From assembly GCA_905250115.1 (NCBI GenBank), contig CAJNOI010000084.1:110870-174869 (forward strand): 64,000 nt of DNA, read 5' to 3'. This DNA comes from Adineta steineri (lineage: Eukaryota; Rotifera; Eurotatoria; Adinetida; Adinetidae). Position numbers and translations under genes: made by a program. The notes below the pieces were generated by a model. It was not told the DNA's origin, searched no databases, and worked only from the letters and a program-made list of their open reading frames with translations. Of the stretch, positions 1 through 11,422 are shown one piece after another. Position 1 is the first letter of the stretch, and every line of letters starts with the position of its first letter.

Positions 1-199
1 AAAAAATGTCTTTTCAGTTTATTTACAAACTCAATTCGAATACATAACACAAACACCGAGAATTAAAAAAAAATATATAATATATATTTATTCCAAAATA
101 CATAAACTCTTATTTCTTATTTTTTTTTATATAATTGAGCAACAAATAAAAGAAAAAAAAATGGCACTGTACTAGATAGGAAAAAAAAGCAGAAAATAA

Positions 200-3100
200 T
201 TATAGAACAAATGGTGGTGTTTGATCTTCTATTTTTGCTCTATTTGCCGATTGTACAATACGATCACGACGTTGTGTTTGATGAAAATCAATGTCTGTAT
301 AAAGTTTTGTTGATGATTGTTCTGAACTTTCACGTTCTTTTTCATCACAATCATTTATTTCATCATCATTATTATCATCCAAATTCATTATCTGTTGTTG
401 TTGTTGTTGTTGTTCATTAGTATCAGGGTTTTCATTATTTACATGTGATGGTATAAGTAAATCAACATAATCTAACGAATTTTCGGATGTTGGTAAAGGA
501 GTATTTAAAGTATTAATAGATGTTGATGGTGTTGAATTCTTTTGTGGTAATGGTTCAACTAATGCATATGGATCATTAGAAGAAGTTTCTTGTTCATCGA
601 TATGTGATAATTGTGGACGTGATATTGATGATGTTAAATTAAATGATGAAAGTCGTGATAAATTTGTTTGAATTGTTTCATCATTCCTTACTGCTGGTAA
701 TCCAAGTAGATATGTTGTTGCTTGATCATGAATATGATCTTCAAAAAATATAATCGAACCATGAGGAGTTCGAATTGAACCGGAAGTTGTGTCACCATTA
801 TTATTTGTTGAAACAGATAATGTAGGATATATATGTGCATTTGATGAGGATAGAACACTATCGAATGGATAAACAGTTGAACCTTGTTGTTGAGGCATAG
901 ACATAAGACTTAGATCAGAATTAAGACGACGATCAAGAGCTGAACCTTCTAATATTGGACTTGTTGGGCGTTCTGTTTGATCATTTGGTATTATATCGTT
1001 TTTATTGAATGTAACAATACCATAGGAAAGAAATAATGATTGTTGAGAATTGGATACGGAATTGACTTGAGGAATAGAACTGAAATTAACAAGAAAAAAA
1101 TAAGATCGATTGAAATTCAAGAGAATCAACAAACCTCGAACTATTTGGAGAAGATGTTATTAAATCGGATGTTGTAGCTAGAGAAAATAGATCTTGATTA
1201 GAATTCTAATAAAATAGATATTATTATTATTATTACCATAAGTATTACTCATTGATGGACCATTTAATTGTGTTTTAAATGGTTGCATCACACTAGCAGG
1301 TGAAGTAAATGAACGTTGACCAATAGGAAAAAGAGTTTTTTCTAAAAATTATTCAAGACGTATTACAATATTAGAATTTTTTATGTTTAATTTCTTACCA
1401 TCAGCAATAAGATGAACGGAATTACCAACTATAATTGCTGAGCGAACACAAGGCGATAAACTTATTGTGGCTAAAAGAAAAGAATATATTACATTTCGTT
1501 TTTAGATAACTTAGTAATAGAACTAAATTGATTTTATAACTATCAGTGGCGGATTTAGGGTTGGGCGATGAGGGCAGTCCCCTCCGTTCAGAAATTTTTT
1601 TAGATTTTTTACAGCAAAAATAGGTTCACGCTACTTCGGCTGGACTCAAAAATAGTTTTCAGCTGAAATCGCCCCTCTCTTCCAAAATCCTAGATCCGCC
1701 ACTGACAACTATTGAATACCATTTAATTATCAAAAGACATATATGACTTACTATTAACACCAATCTCTGCAGTTGCTGTTGTTTCTTTACCAATAATTTC
1801 ATCTTCAATTTTTTCTTCTAGATTTGAATCTGTTCTATGAATAGTTGGTCCCATATCAATATATGTTCCCATTGTAGTATCTTGTTTAGTTGTCGATGGT
1901 GATGTTAATGTTGTTTCACCAATTTCTTTTGGTATTATTGCCGGAATATTTGATGTTAATTCATTTTTCTTCTGAGATTCAGGTAGAATAATTTGATGTT
2001 GATCATTATGAAAATTATTTTCATCAATATTAAATGCAACAGATTTATTTTTTGGTAATAATGTATTTGTATTTGATGTTAATACTTGTTCATTGTTATT
2101 AGTATGATTATGATTATTATGATGAAATGTTGCTGATCGTCGTAAATGTGAAACATTTTTTGTTAATGTACGAAAAAATCCAACAATAAAACGTGATTTA
2201 ATATCATTTGATGTTGTTCCTGTTGTTGATGATGATGATGTTATTTGTGAATCAATTTGTGTTGTATCAATAGATTTTTTTTTCAATAATGGTATTGGTG
2301 AATCTATTAATGGTTGATTCATTGTATCATGTGTAAGTTGTACAGGTGGATGAATATTTTTTGATTTTTCAATACGTTTATTTGTTAATAATTGATTTTG
2401 AAATGCTGATGAAAGTATTAATGGGCGTTCTTCAATAACTGGACTAACTAATAAATGTATTGTACTTGCTAATGATGATGAATGACATTTCATATGTATT
2501 TCACCATTACCATAATTCGATTTACCTAATTCAATAAGAAATATATTCGAACGATTTCCATAATTTTTTATTGTAAAATATGGTACACATAAAATTGCTT
2601 TTTCTTTTGATGGACATTGATTTGTAATTGTTATTTTTAAATCAGTACGATTACAATTCATTGATGCTATATAAAGATCAGTTGTAGTAAAATAAAGACG
2701 TGCTGGACCTATTAACATATGATCACGATGTATAATTGGTCCATATGGAATTAAATTAACATCAAATGTATGTAGAATTTGTTCAGTTGTTGATGGACAT
2801 GGTAAAATAGGTTGTTGTTGTGATTGTGATTGTGATGGTGGTCCTGGTTGAGATTGTGATGGATCTTGAGATGAATTATTATTTATTTCGGATGATTTTT
2901 CTGCTTTACTGTGATACATATATTCAAGATGTTTAATAATAAGAGATTTTTTATCAAAATCTTCATCAGAAAAAAATATTGATACTGTATACGATTCAAA
3001 ATAAGCATAGATATATGCTTGAAAATCATTTTTAACTGTATCAAAATATTCAAATGATATACATTCATTTAATGAATATGATGATGGTTGAGAAGATGAA

Positions 3101-3683
3101 TTTGATTTTCGAATTATTTCAATACATGGTTGATCAATTGAAGAAGATATTGGACAACTTTCAACAAATGTTAAATAGATATGACGTTTGGTTTTCTAAA
3201 TAAACATAAACTTTATGTTAATATTTTATACACACGAAAATGATAAATAGAACAAAAAAAGATACTTGTTAAGATCATTGTGGTTTCGAACTAGTTTAAA
3301 CAGAAAAGGTCAAATTTAATTTAGATGAAAACATAGACACGTATTCAATTTGTCAGCTTTTTTTTTAAGTATATGCATATTGCTCTTTTCAGGTTTCTCT
3401 AGTATTTTTAGAATATACATAATAAACCATAAAAATTTACTAAGATGAATCAAGAAAAAGAATATGAACAAACCTTTTTCCTTTGAGTGCAGATAAGTTT
3501 AATATCACTTAATGTTTGTGGTGTATTAGAATTTGTTGTTGTTGTTGTTGTTGCTGCTGTAGTTGTTGTTTCAATTCCAGAATTTGTTGTTGTGGTTGTT
3601 GTCGTTGTAGATGCGGTTGCAACAATATATGATGGTGGATGATTATTATTTACTGTTGAGGAAGTTGTAACAAACATTTTCAT
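200..3683 (-). CDS. IRS/DOK-like PH-PTB adaptor protein (multi-exon)
   Basis: Likely cytoplasmic docking protein downstream of receptor tyrosine kinases. Translation begins at 3683 with a Thr-rich leader (MKMFVTTSS). A splice at the QRKK/KTKRH junction joins exon 1 to a large exon from about 3196 to 1745. The first half of that exon looks like a PH domain (IYLTFVE, SLNECISF, YTVSIFFSDEDF). An IRS-type PTB domain follows at about 2770-2440, with IGPARLYFTTTDLYI, the basic strand IKNYGNRSN and a closing helix SSLASTIHLLV. The tail is disordered and Q/N/S/T-rich. It holds YIDM, a YxxM motif of the kind bound by the PI3-kinase p85 SH2 domain, plus YVDL and YALV. Smaller exons follow at roughly 1480-1410, 1340-1250 and 1210-1135, and the last exon ends at the stop at 200. 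The PH-PTB-YxxM order favours IRS (chico-like) over FRS2, but with a single YxxM a DOK-type assignment is possible. The intron near 1545-1705 carries a hAT MITE. Confidence 0.65.
1544..1704 (+). mobile_element. hAT-type MITE, family A copy 1
   Basis: A 161-bp element in an intron of the IRS-like gene. Its ends are inverted repeats (CAGTGGCGGATTTAGG at the left, CCTAGATCCGCCACTG at the right). It is flanked by 8-bp near-identical duplications, ATAACTAT and ACAACTAT, differing at one base. CAG-type ends with 8-bp target duplications are the hAT signature. There is no coding capacity. A second copy lies in opposite orientation at 28448-28627; both share the internal stretch TTTTTTACAGCAAAAATAG. 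Confidence 0.85.
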
Positions 3684-3863
3684 TAATTTCTTTTTTTTAA
3701 AATTACATGGCCTCTAGAATAGAACAAAAAATACATATTGTTTTATCTATTCTGACGTTGTCTTTTTTGTTTCTTTTTCTTATGCACCAGAACAGATATC
3801 TGAAGGGAAAAATAAAAAACACGAAAAACGAACAAAAAATATAAAATAGTTCGATTAAACACA

Positions 3864-5488
3864 TTATAGGTGATCATTATTTCCATTTGTTAATATATCA
3901 AATTCGGAATAATTATCATTTGTATCATTTGTATCAAATTGTAATTGTAAAGATTGTTGAATAGGTAAGGAAGAAAATGTCGATTGATAATCATGAGGTG
4001 TCAAAGGTGTTTGAGGAGTTTCAGGTGGTGATGAACCCGTTGATGTTTGATGTTTATATATTGCCATTTCAGCTTGATAAACATTTTTCTTTTCACATGC
4101 TGCTTGTTCATATTTTGTTTTTAATTCAGCAGGTGCGTTCTTCCATCGAGTACCAAGTTCACGTGCGACATCACTAACTGACATGCCTATAACAAAAAAA
4201 AAAAGAGATAAGATATTTCGAATAAAATTCAGTGAAAAAAAATATCTTGGTATTAAATTTACTTTTGTCTTCTCATGTACTTTCTAAACCCTAGTATAAA
4301 AACATTATCAATATCATTTTATTTTCTACTATTATCTTCAATTTTTCGTAAATTCTTTTACATTCTAGATATCCTACAGAACAAAAGAAAATAGATAACA
4401 AATGAAACTATTTCATATATATCATCATGACTAGTACACATAACTCAAATCAGAGAAAAAAATTAGATGCGGTATAAATAGAATAGTATGTAATTGTATC
4501 ATTCATGTTACATCACATACATTCTAATGTGTACCAATGTTTTTTTCAACTTACTTATCTTCTATGTTAAATTGAATTTATCAATTATATATATTTAATT
4601 GATTATGTGGAAAAAAAATACTTCAATAAAAATATATGTATCGATGTCTACTGTTCTTTTATTCTACAAGACGAACATTATTTACATATTCATGTGCTCT
4701 TGTAAGATATATGAAGATCAAGTTGACATTGAAAACTCTTATAAAATATTTTTTTAGAAAAATTACAAGTATTGATTTTATAATACATCAGAAAATGAAC
4801 TAATATTAAACAAAATCCAAGTCAGTTTTTCATACTGATGATGGTAACAACAGAATTATTGTAACATCGAAGAAATATTTAGTAAAATTCATCGTTTCTG
4901 TCATAAATTAAAACGATATAGATCGATTTAATTCTAGATTTCTATCTTGTATATCTATTATTTACCTGATTGTGAACCATGAACTTTCGGTCGTTCATCA
5001 GCACAAAAAAGAAAATAAGCTGATAATGGTTTTTTTGGTGCAAGCGGATCTTTTGGTTTACGTTCACGTTTTTTTGTTATTTTTTTCGGTGTATTCACAA
5101 TTGTATGTTGTGCTGATGTTGGCATAATTAATGTATGCTGTTGTTGTTGTTGTGATGGTTCAACAAGATATTGTGCTGATGGTGTTTGAAGTAATATTGA
5201 TGATGCAACCGATTGTTGTTGCAGTAATTTAGCTGATTGTTCTTGCTGATAAGTAGCAAGTTCTTCTTTATATCGTTTACGTTGTAAATCAGCTGTTTCA
5301 TTAAAACGTCTTTTTTCATTTTCATTCATTGCTTTCCAACGTTCAGAACATTTTCTTGTAATAACATTATAATCAACAGTTAACTGAGGATATTTTCGAC
5401 GTAATTCATCTCGACATGTACGAACAAATAATGCATAAGCTGTTATTGGACCCCGAGGTTTATTTGCATCCACAGGTTTTTTAGGCAT
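3864..5488 (-). CDS. two-box HMG protein (HMGB/Dsp1-like)
   Basis: Nuclear DNA-bending chromatin protein of 281 aa in two exons, 5488-4966 and 4186-3864, split by a 779-bp intron in phase 1. The start chosen (MPKKPVDANKPRG) places the first HMG box immediately, as in HMGB proteins; an in-frame Met at 5584 would add an unsupported leader. Box A (about residues 10-85) has PRGPITAYALFV and a WKAMNENEKRRF helix. Box B is rebuilt across the intron: PKKPLSAYFLF, then GMSVSDVARELGTRW. The boxes are separated by about 70 residues rich in Gln, ending in a basic KKRERKPKDPLAPKK segment. The C terminus is Ser/Thr/Pro-rich and lacks the acidic tail of vertebrate HMGB1/2. The long Gln-rich linker recalls insect Dsp1 more than HMGB1. 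Family certain; orthology less so. Confidence 0.85.
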
Positions 5489-5827
5489 AATTACAAATTT
5501 AAATAAAACAAAAAAAATCAACAAAATATTTACATATATATTAAAACGTATAGAAACTTTTAAGGATGAATGATTTTTTCTCAAAGAAAAAGGAAACAGG
5601 TATAAACAACAACAATCAAATAATAATTATATATCGAAGTGTCCGATTAGTCAGATGGAAATGAGTGCGCTACAATCAATGTTAAAATGATATTTGACAG
5701 GAGGCTGAAATCAAGTTTTTTATTGGTTAATAAGATATGATTTGTTATTGAGCATCAGGAGACGTGAAAATATTTTGTTTTTTTATCAAGATAAAAAAAA
5801 ACTAAGATTATTATTTTGTGATTTTCA
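5489..5827. promoter_or_regulatory. shared head-to-head promoter region
   Basis: A 339-bp non-coding gap separates the divergent start codons of the HMG-box gene (-) and the SLC36-like gene (+), so promoters and 5' UTRs of both must lie here or overlap. No motif can be assigned with confidence. Confidence 0.4.
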
Positions 5828-8299
5828 ATGACAAATTCACCAGTACCAATACGACGTCAAAGTCAAACAGAAATATTGACAGAATCAACAAATATTCGAA
5901 CATCAACACCAATATTTAATACATTAATTTCAGAAAAATTTGATCTATCGAATTCATTGAAAGTTAATGAAGCTTTGAATAATTCAACGACATCTCATGT
6001 GGATGAAAATATTGAAAATGATGCTGTATGTGAAAAAAATATTGAATTTATTTGAATATTAAGAGATTTTTTAGAAGGTCTTATACGGAGACATTTCAGC
6101 ATCCTATTTCATATCTCTAATAAATAAATTTGGTGTAAGATGTTAAGAAAAAGTATAGTCGATGAATCAAATTTCTTTAAAGAAGACCTTGATAGAATTA
6201 TTTCATTCTGTAATGTACAATATTACATAATTAGACTTTCTGATCTTTTTGTGAACGTTTGTTGACATACTGAATTCGTTGAAACTATTTCGATTAAAGT
6301 GATCAGTGCTGCATGTCTATTATATAGATAATTTTCAAGCTATACTTATCATATATTTAGATTGCGCCACTTTTTGCATCATTTGCGGGTGATCCAACTG
6401 AACATCGGACAACGTAATTGAATTGTCGTTATTAAAAATATGTAAATGATTGAATTTTCGTTATATTTAGAAATACGGAGACATTAATGCATTTAATTAA
6501 AGGTAATATTGGTGCTGGTATTCTTGCTTTTCCTTACGCACTATCAAAAGCTGGATTAGTTGTATGTTTTGTTTTTCTTTGATTCATTTTGTTCTATAAT
6601 CCTATTTAAATAGTTTGGTCCTATTGCTTTTTGGATTATGGGTGCACTAACACTTTATTGTATGCATCAATTACTTCGTTGTCATGAATATTATCGATTT
6701 CAGTTAATATACGAACAATAGAAATTTATCAATAATTTTCTTTTGATTATTGTTCTTTTAGTACATCAAGATCTAAATGTGACTTTGGTGATATTATGCG
6801 ATATACATTAGAAACATGTCGTTGGAAATTTGCTCAACGTCATGCAAAATTGGGAAAGTAAGAATATAAGTTTTAAATGGTAGAAATATACAACATGATT
6901 TCTTTAATTAGATTTGTTATGGATGGTTTTATTGTATTGACTCAACTTGGATTTTGTTGTGTTTATTTTGTTTTTGTACCAGCAAGTATAAAACAAGTTG
7001 TAGATTATTATTCAACAAATAGTCCAACAATACATATTTATCAATTGATTATGCTTGTACTTGTTATTGGATTTTCAATGATAAGAAGTTTAAAAGTACT
7101 TGCACCATTTTCACTTATTGCTAATATAATTAGTATTGGAGGTAACGACCAAATTCCAAGAGAATCTAATTTAACATATATTTAATTTCTTTGTAGGATT
7201 GTGTATTATCATGCAATACGTTGTACGTTCACATTTACCACTTGATCAATTACCTTTAATAACAAAGCCAGCAGATTGGCCAGTATTCTTTGCATCAGCA
7301 ATGTACGTATTTGAAGGAATTGCTTTAGTATGTAATTATAAAATATTTAAGAGATAGATAGATTTTCATATTGAATTATTTTAGGTTTTACCAATTCGAC
7401 AAAAAATGAAAGAACCTGAAGCTTATGGTGGTTGGAATGGAGTATTGAATACAGGCATTTATCTTGTAACTATATTGTATTTTTCTGTTGGATTTTTTGG
7501 ATATATTCGATATGGTTCAAATGCACTTGGATCAATTACTTTGAATTTACCCAATGATAATAAGTAGATAATTCATTTTTCTTATTATTATTCTATATTG
7601 ATTATATATGAATAGATTATATCAATTTACAAAAGTTATGTATGCAATAGCAATTTTTTTAACATATAATCTTCAATTTTATGTTCCATTTACACTTCTT
7701 TGGCCACGTATTTGTCGAAGAATTCTTTATAAATATAGTGAAAAGGCAAAAGCAAAATTTGAACATGTTTTTCGTATCGGACTTATTGTTATTACTTGTA
7801 AGTTGAAATACATAAACAGATAATAATAGAATTTACGAGTATTAAGAGTGTAGTACAAACTCGAGACTTTCAATATTTAACCTATTTAAGCACTTACATT
7901 TTATCAGCGGTAGGATTATACGACTCTACTTTTATATCGTGATGTAACCATTCAAAATAAAGACTTTTTCGTTTTTTATTTTAGTCGCTGTTGCTGCATT
8001 AATTCCAAATCTTGGTCTTGTTATTTCTTTAGGTCTATTTCTTTCTATTCTATTTGCATAGCAGCAATTTTTCTTTTATTTTAGTCGGTGCAGTAGCATC
8101 AACTGCCTTGTCAGTTATATTTCCTCCCATATGTGAAACTATAACATTTTGGCCAAATGGTCTTGGTCGATTTAAATGGCAATTAATATTAAATATATTT
8201 ATTGTTCTATTTGGTCTCTATGTCTTTGTTGCTGGTACATCACTTAGTCTGTCAAATATAATTGCTTGTATTCGTGAAGGTGCTCGATGTGATGATTAA
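5828..8299 (+). CDS. SLC36A: SLC36-type proton-coupled amino acid transporter
   Basis: Multi-pass amino acid transporter of the AAAP superfamily, likely exporting amino acids from lysosomes or importing them at the cell surface with protons. A hydrophilic N-terminal exon (5828-6025, donor GTATGT) joins an exon starting IAPLFASF near 6361. The next exon carries the family signature LMHLIKGNIGAGILAFPYAL in TM1. Later exons encode VMDGFIVLTQLGFCCVYFVF, a long hydrophobic exon at about 6910-7140, LPLITKPADWPVFFASAMY, VFEGIALVLP, GGWNGVLN, TLNLP and LYQFTKVMYAIAIFLTY. The final exon ends with IFPPICETITFWP and a short tail. Introns are about 50-330 bp and about eleven exons are visible. Total length near 480 aa with about 11 membrane segments fits SLC36/PAT (pathetic-like). 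The order of exons is clear; exact borders in the 7840-8100 stretch are less certain. Confidence 0.88.
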
Positions 8300-8547
8300 A
8301 GTTCTGCAGATATTATTATTATTATTCCTGCGTTCTGATAACAAATTGATTTATATAGTTTTTTAATTTGATTCTTTTTTTTTGTGCTAAGCATATCAAA
8401 ACGAAATGAACTATTTTTTTGTGATAAAGTGCAATAGATAAACGTTCTTTTTTTTAAAATCCGATTGATGTAATAAAAAACAATGAAACTAAGATATTTT
8501 ATTGATAAAAAACTGTATTTTTTATTATTATTGTAGATTTTTTAAAG

Positions 8548-10080
8548 ATGACTAGTTGGTTTACATCGGCTATTCAAACAGTTCGTGATAAAGTAAGATA
8601 CTCGATTTAATACAAGAAGAAAATTTATATTGATATCTTGTTATAGTCGGCTGATGCATTAGAATTTGTACGTAAGGATTTAACAGAATTCACAACAACT
8701 GTTAAAAGTGATACTGAAACTTATATACATAAAATCAAAACTCAAGAAGTATGTTTTTAATATCAATGAATTATTATATAAAATTTACTAGTTTAGGTTG
8801 GAGATCTTGGTATTAATCGATTTGTGTCAAAATTAAGTGGTGCTAATAAAACAGATGATGACAATGGAAAATATATTAATGCATCACCATCATTCGATCG
8901 AGTTCAAGTAATATAAGCTTTATTGATGTATTATCGTGCACAACAGAAATAACTTGACTGACAAATATATTATATTCTTAGTCGTACTCTAATGTTAAAC
9001 AAAATCTAGAACACCTATCCTTGTAGTGAAAGATGTATGATTCAAGTTTTATCGAGAATTATTTTTTCCGCTGCCATATTGCATGTGTTGACTGATAGTT
9101 CTATATAGTTTAAACATAAGAAAAGAGTTAAATAAAAATAATATGAATGTCTAGAAAAATTGAAGACATAGAAATCCAATATCCGAAAAAAGTGATAGCA
9201 CGAACTATGATTAATCTATAATCTTAATTTAGAATGAATTAACTCGATTACAAAATGATGAATCAACATATTTAACTGATCCAAGTCAAACAGAAGCATA
9301 TGAAGCTTGGCGTGAAACAAGTAATTTTAATGATGAAACACGCAAAGGAGAAATAGCTCAATTATTAATTGATGCTCCACATGTTCGTTCATTTTATTCA
9401 CATCTTGTACCTGCACAAACGACACATGTCGATTTTTGGTCTCGCTATTATTTTCGATTACATCAACTTGAAGAAGAAGAAGCAAGACGAACACAATTAT
9501 TACGACGTGCACACGAAATTTGTTCAGAGAATAACGATAATAATGAAGAAAATAATGCTAATGATTGGGATGAACCTGGTAAAAATTAATCAAATATATG
9601 TAGTATATATTTATTTACTTTTGTTTTGTTTAGATGAGATTTCATTAGAAGAGCCAGCAAGTATAACTCAAGAATCCAAAACAGAAATTATACCTGTCGA
9701 ACATCATGAAGAACAGCAGCAACAACAACAAGAATTAACACAAAGTGATTCATCATTTGAGAAAACAAATAATGAACGAAGTGGTAGCGATACAGGTAAA
9801 GAGATTAATTTAAAAAATAGAATATAAATATTGAAATTTAGTTACAGGTGATAGTTGGGAACGTGAATTTGATGAAACAGATGTTGCTTCATCATCTATT
9901 CCACCAACAACCAATACAGATGCATTAACTGAATCAGCAGAAACAGTTACGCCTGAAATTGTATCGTCATCAACAATAACAACAACAGAACCAACAACGG
10001 TAGCACCATCATCAGAATCTTCATCAATGGATAAGAAAAAAGGAAATGAATTTGATGATGAGTGGGAATCATGGTCATAA
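8548..10080 (+). CDS. BSDC1: BSD-domain protein, BSDC1 orthologue
   Basis: Cytosolic BSD-domain protein of unknown biochemical role. The start MTSWFTSAIQ lies 12 nt after an acceptor-like TTGTAG, suggesting a 5' UTR intron or trans-spliced leader. Early short exons give an N-terminal helical region (SADALEFVRKDLTEF, then VGDLGINRFVSKLSG) typical of BSDC1. The exon at about 9232-9580 holds the BSD domain, with YLTDPSQTEAYEAW and the hallmark FYSHLVPAQTTHVDFWSRY, followed by a Glu/Arg-rich helix. The C-terminal exons are acidic and Gln/Ser-rich. They include the short DWDEP motif and end in DDEWESWS, the conserved terminal W-containing acidic motif of this family. The stop is at 10078. No neighbour shares its function. 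Confidence 0.88.
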
Positions 10081-11422
10081 CTTTCATATGCTTTTTGTTT
10101 TATGCTGTAGATATATATATACATATTATGATCATTTTATACTAATAATCTTAACAGAAAAAAAGGTGTTCATTATTAAAAGTAATCTTTTTACAAATGT
10201 AACTGCACTGTTTCTTTGCGTTCTATTTTTTTTTCAATAAAATATTCATTTATCATGAAAACAAGTATTTTTGAATACATATAGTGGAAGACATTATTCT
10301 GCTTGATAGACAACGCAACAATTATGGCTTTATGTTTCAATGANNNNNNNNNNNNNNNNNNNNNNNNNNNNNNNNNNNNNNNNNNNNNNNNNNNNNNNNN
10401 NNNNNNNNNNNNNNNNNNNNNNNNNNNNNNNNNNNNNNNNNNNTTTTCAAAGAAATTTATATTTTAATTAATGAAAATGAAATACATCAAAAATAATATC
10501 CGATTCACCATATTTTTTATTTCCTGGGTATTTTTCATTTTATTGTATAAGTAATAATTTGCAAATGTTTAGAAATATAATGTAAAAATGATTTATTTAG
10601 AAGAAATAACTCTAGCAAACCAATTTGAAAAAAATATGAAATACGTACACTTCCAATAATATTTATTTATTTTATAATCATATGTCCACATTTTATAACT
10701 AATTAAATAGAGAAAAAATATTTTCTCGAGTCTTTTTTTTTTTAAATATCGATTAACATGTGGAAGTTCAATGAAATATTAGTAATTGAATGAGAAATGA
10801 TTATTCTCTCTCTCATATAAATATGATAAACACTCTTTCTTGCTGCACAATTGGATTTTAGAATATGAAAATTGTTTAAAGAACAAAATACAACAAACAA
10901 ACAAACAAACATTTTCCTTTTTAATATTATTAAAAAGTATTTAAGTAGAAATCTATTCATAGAATGTCCTTTTCATGATAATGAAAAAGGACAACAAATT
11001 ACAGTTTTTAAAATTAAATAGAATAGCTTCAATTTATTTCCAGGTAAAAAAAGAGTAGATTCTTTCGTGATTAATATATTGTTGATATTTATAAATACAA
11101 TACAGATAAGATAAAATATAAGAATTAGTTTTTCAAAAAGTTACTATTGATCACAGTAATTTTTCTAAAATAATGCATCTTATGGTCAGATTATAAAATT
11201 AATGATCTTTGAAAAATTTCAAAATTCTTTTTTTTTATATTTCACTATAGAGAAACATTGCAAAATGTTATATAAACAACTTTATGTTCAATTATATTGT
11301 ACATAGATATTCACTAATAGAAAATCTATTGAAGATTGTAAAAATATTCTATTTAATATTTTTTTTCTATTACATATTAACATTCATTGATATGAAAATA
11401 AATTTTATTTCAGATAAATAAT
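10081..11422. other. intergenic region including a 100-N assembly gap
   Basis: AT-rich non-coding DNA between BSDC1 and the polycystin gene. Bases 10344-10443 are exactly 100 N, the usual placeholder for a gap of unknown size, so sequence may be missing here. A short CAAA tract lies near 10890. No gene is visible. An acceptor-like TTTCAG at 11408-11413 lies just before the polycystin start codon. Confidence 0.9.

Noticed and set aside
9810..10124. Minus-strand open frame over the BSDC1 3' end
   Set aside because: Shadow of the acidic, Ser/Thr-rich BSDC1 C-terminal coding exon.
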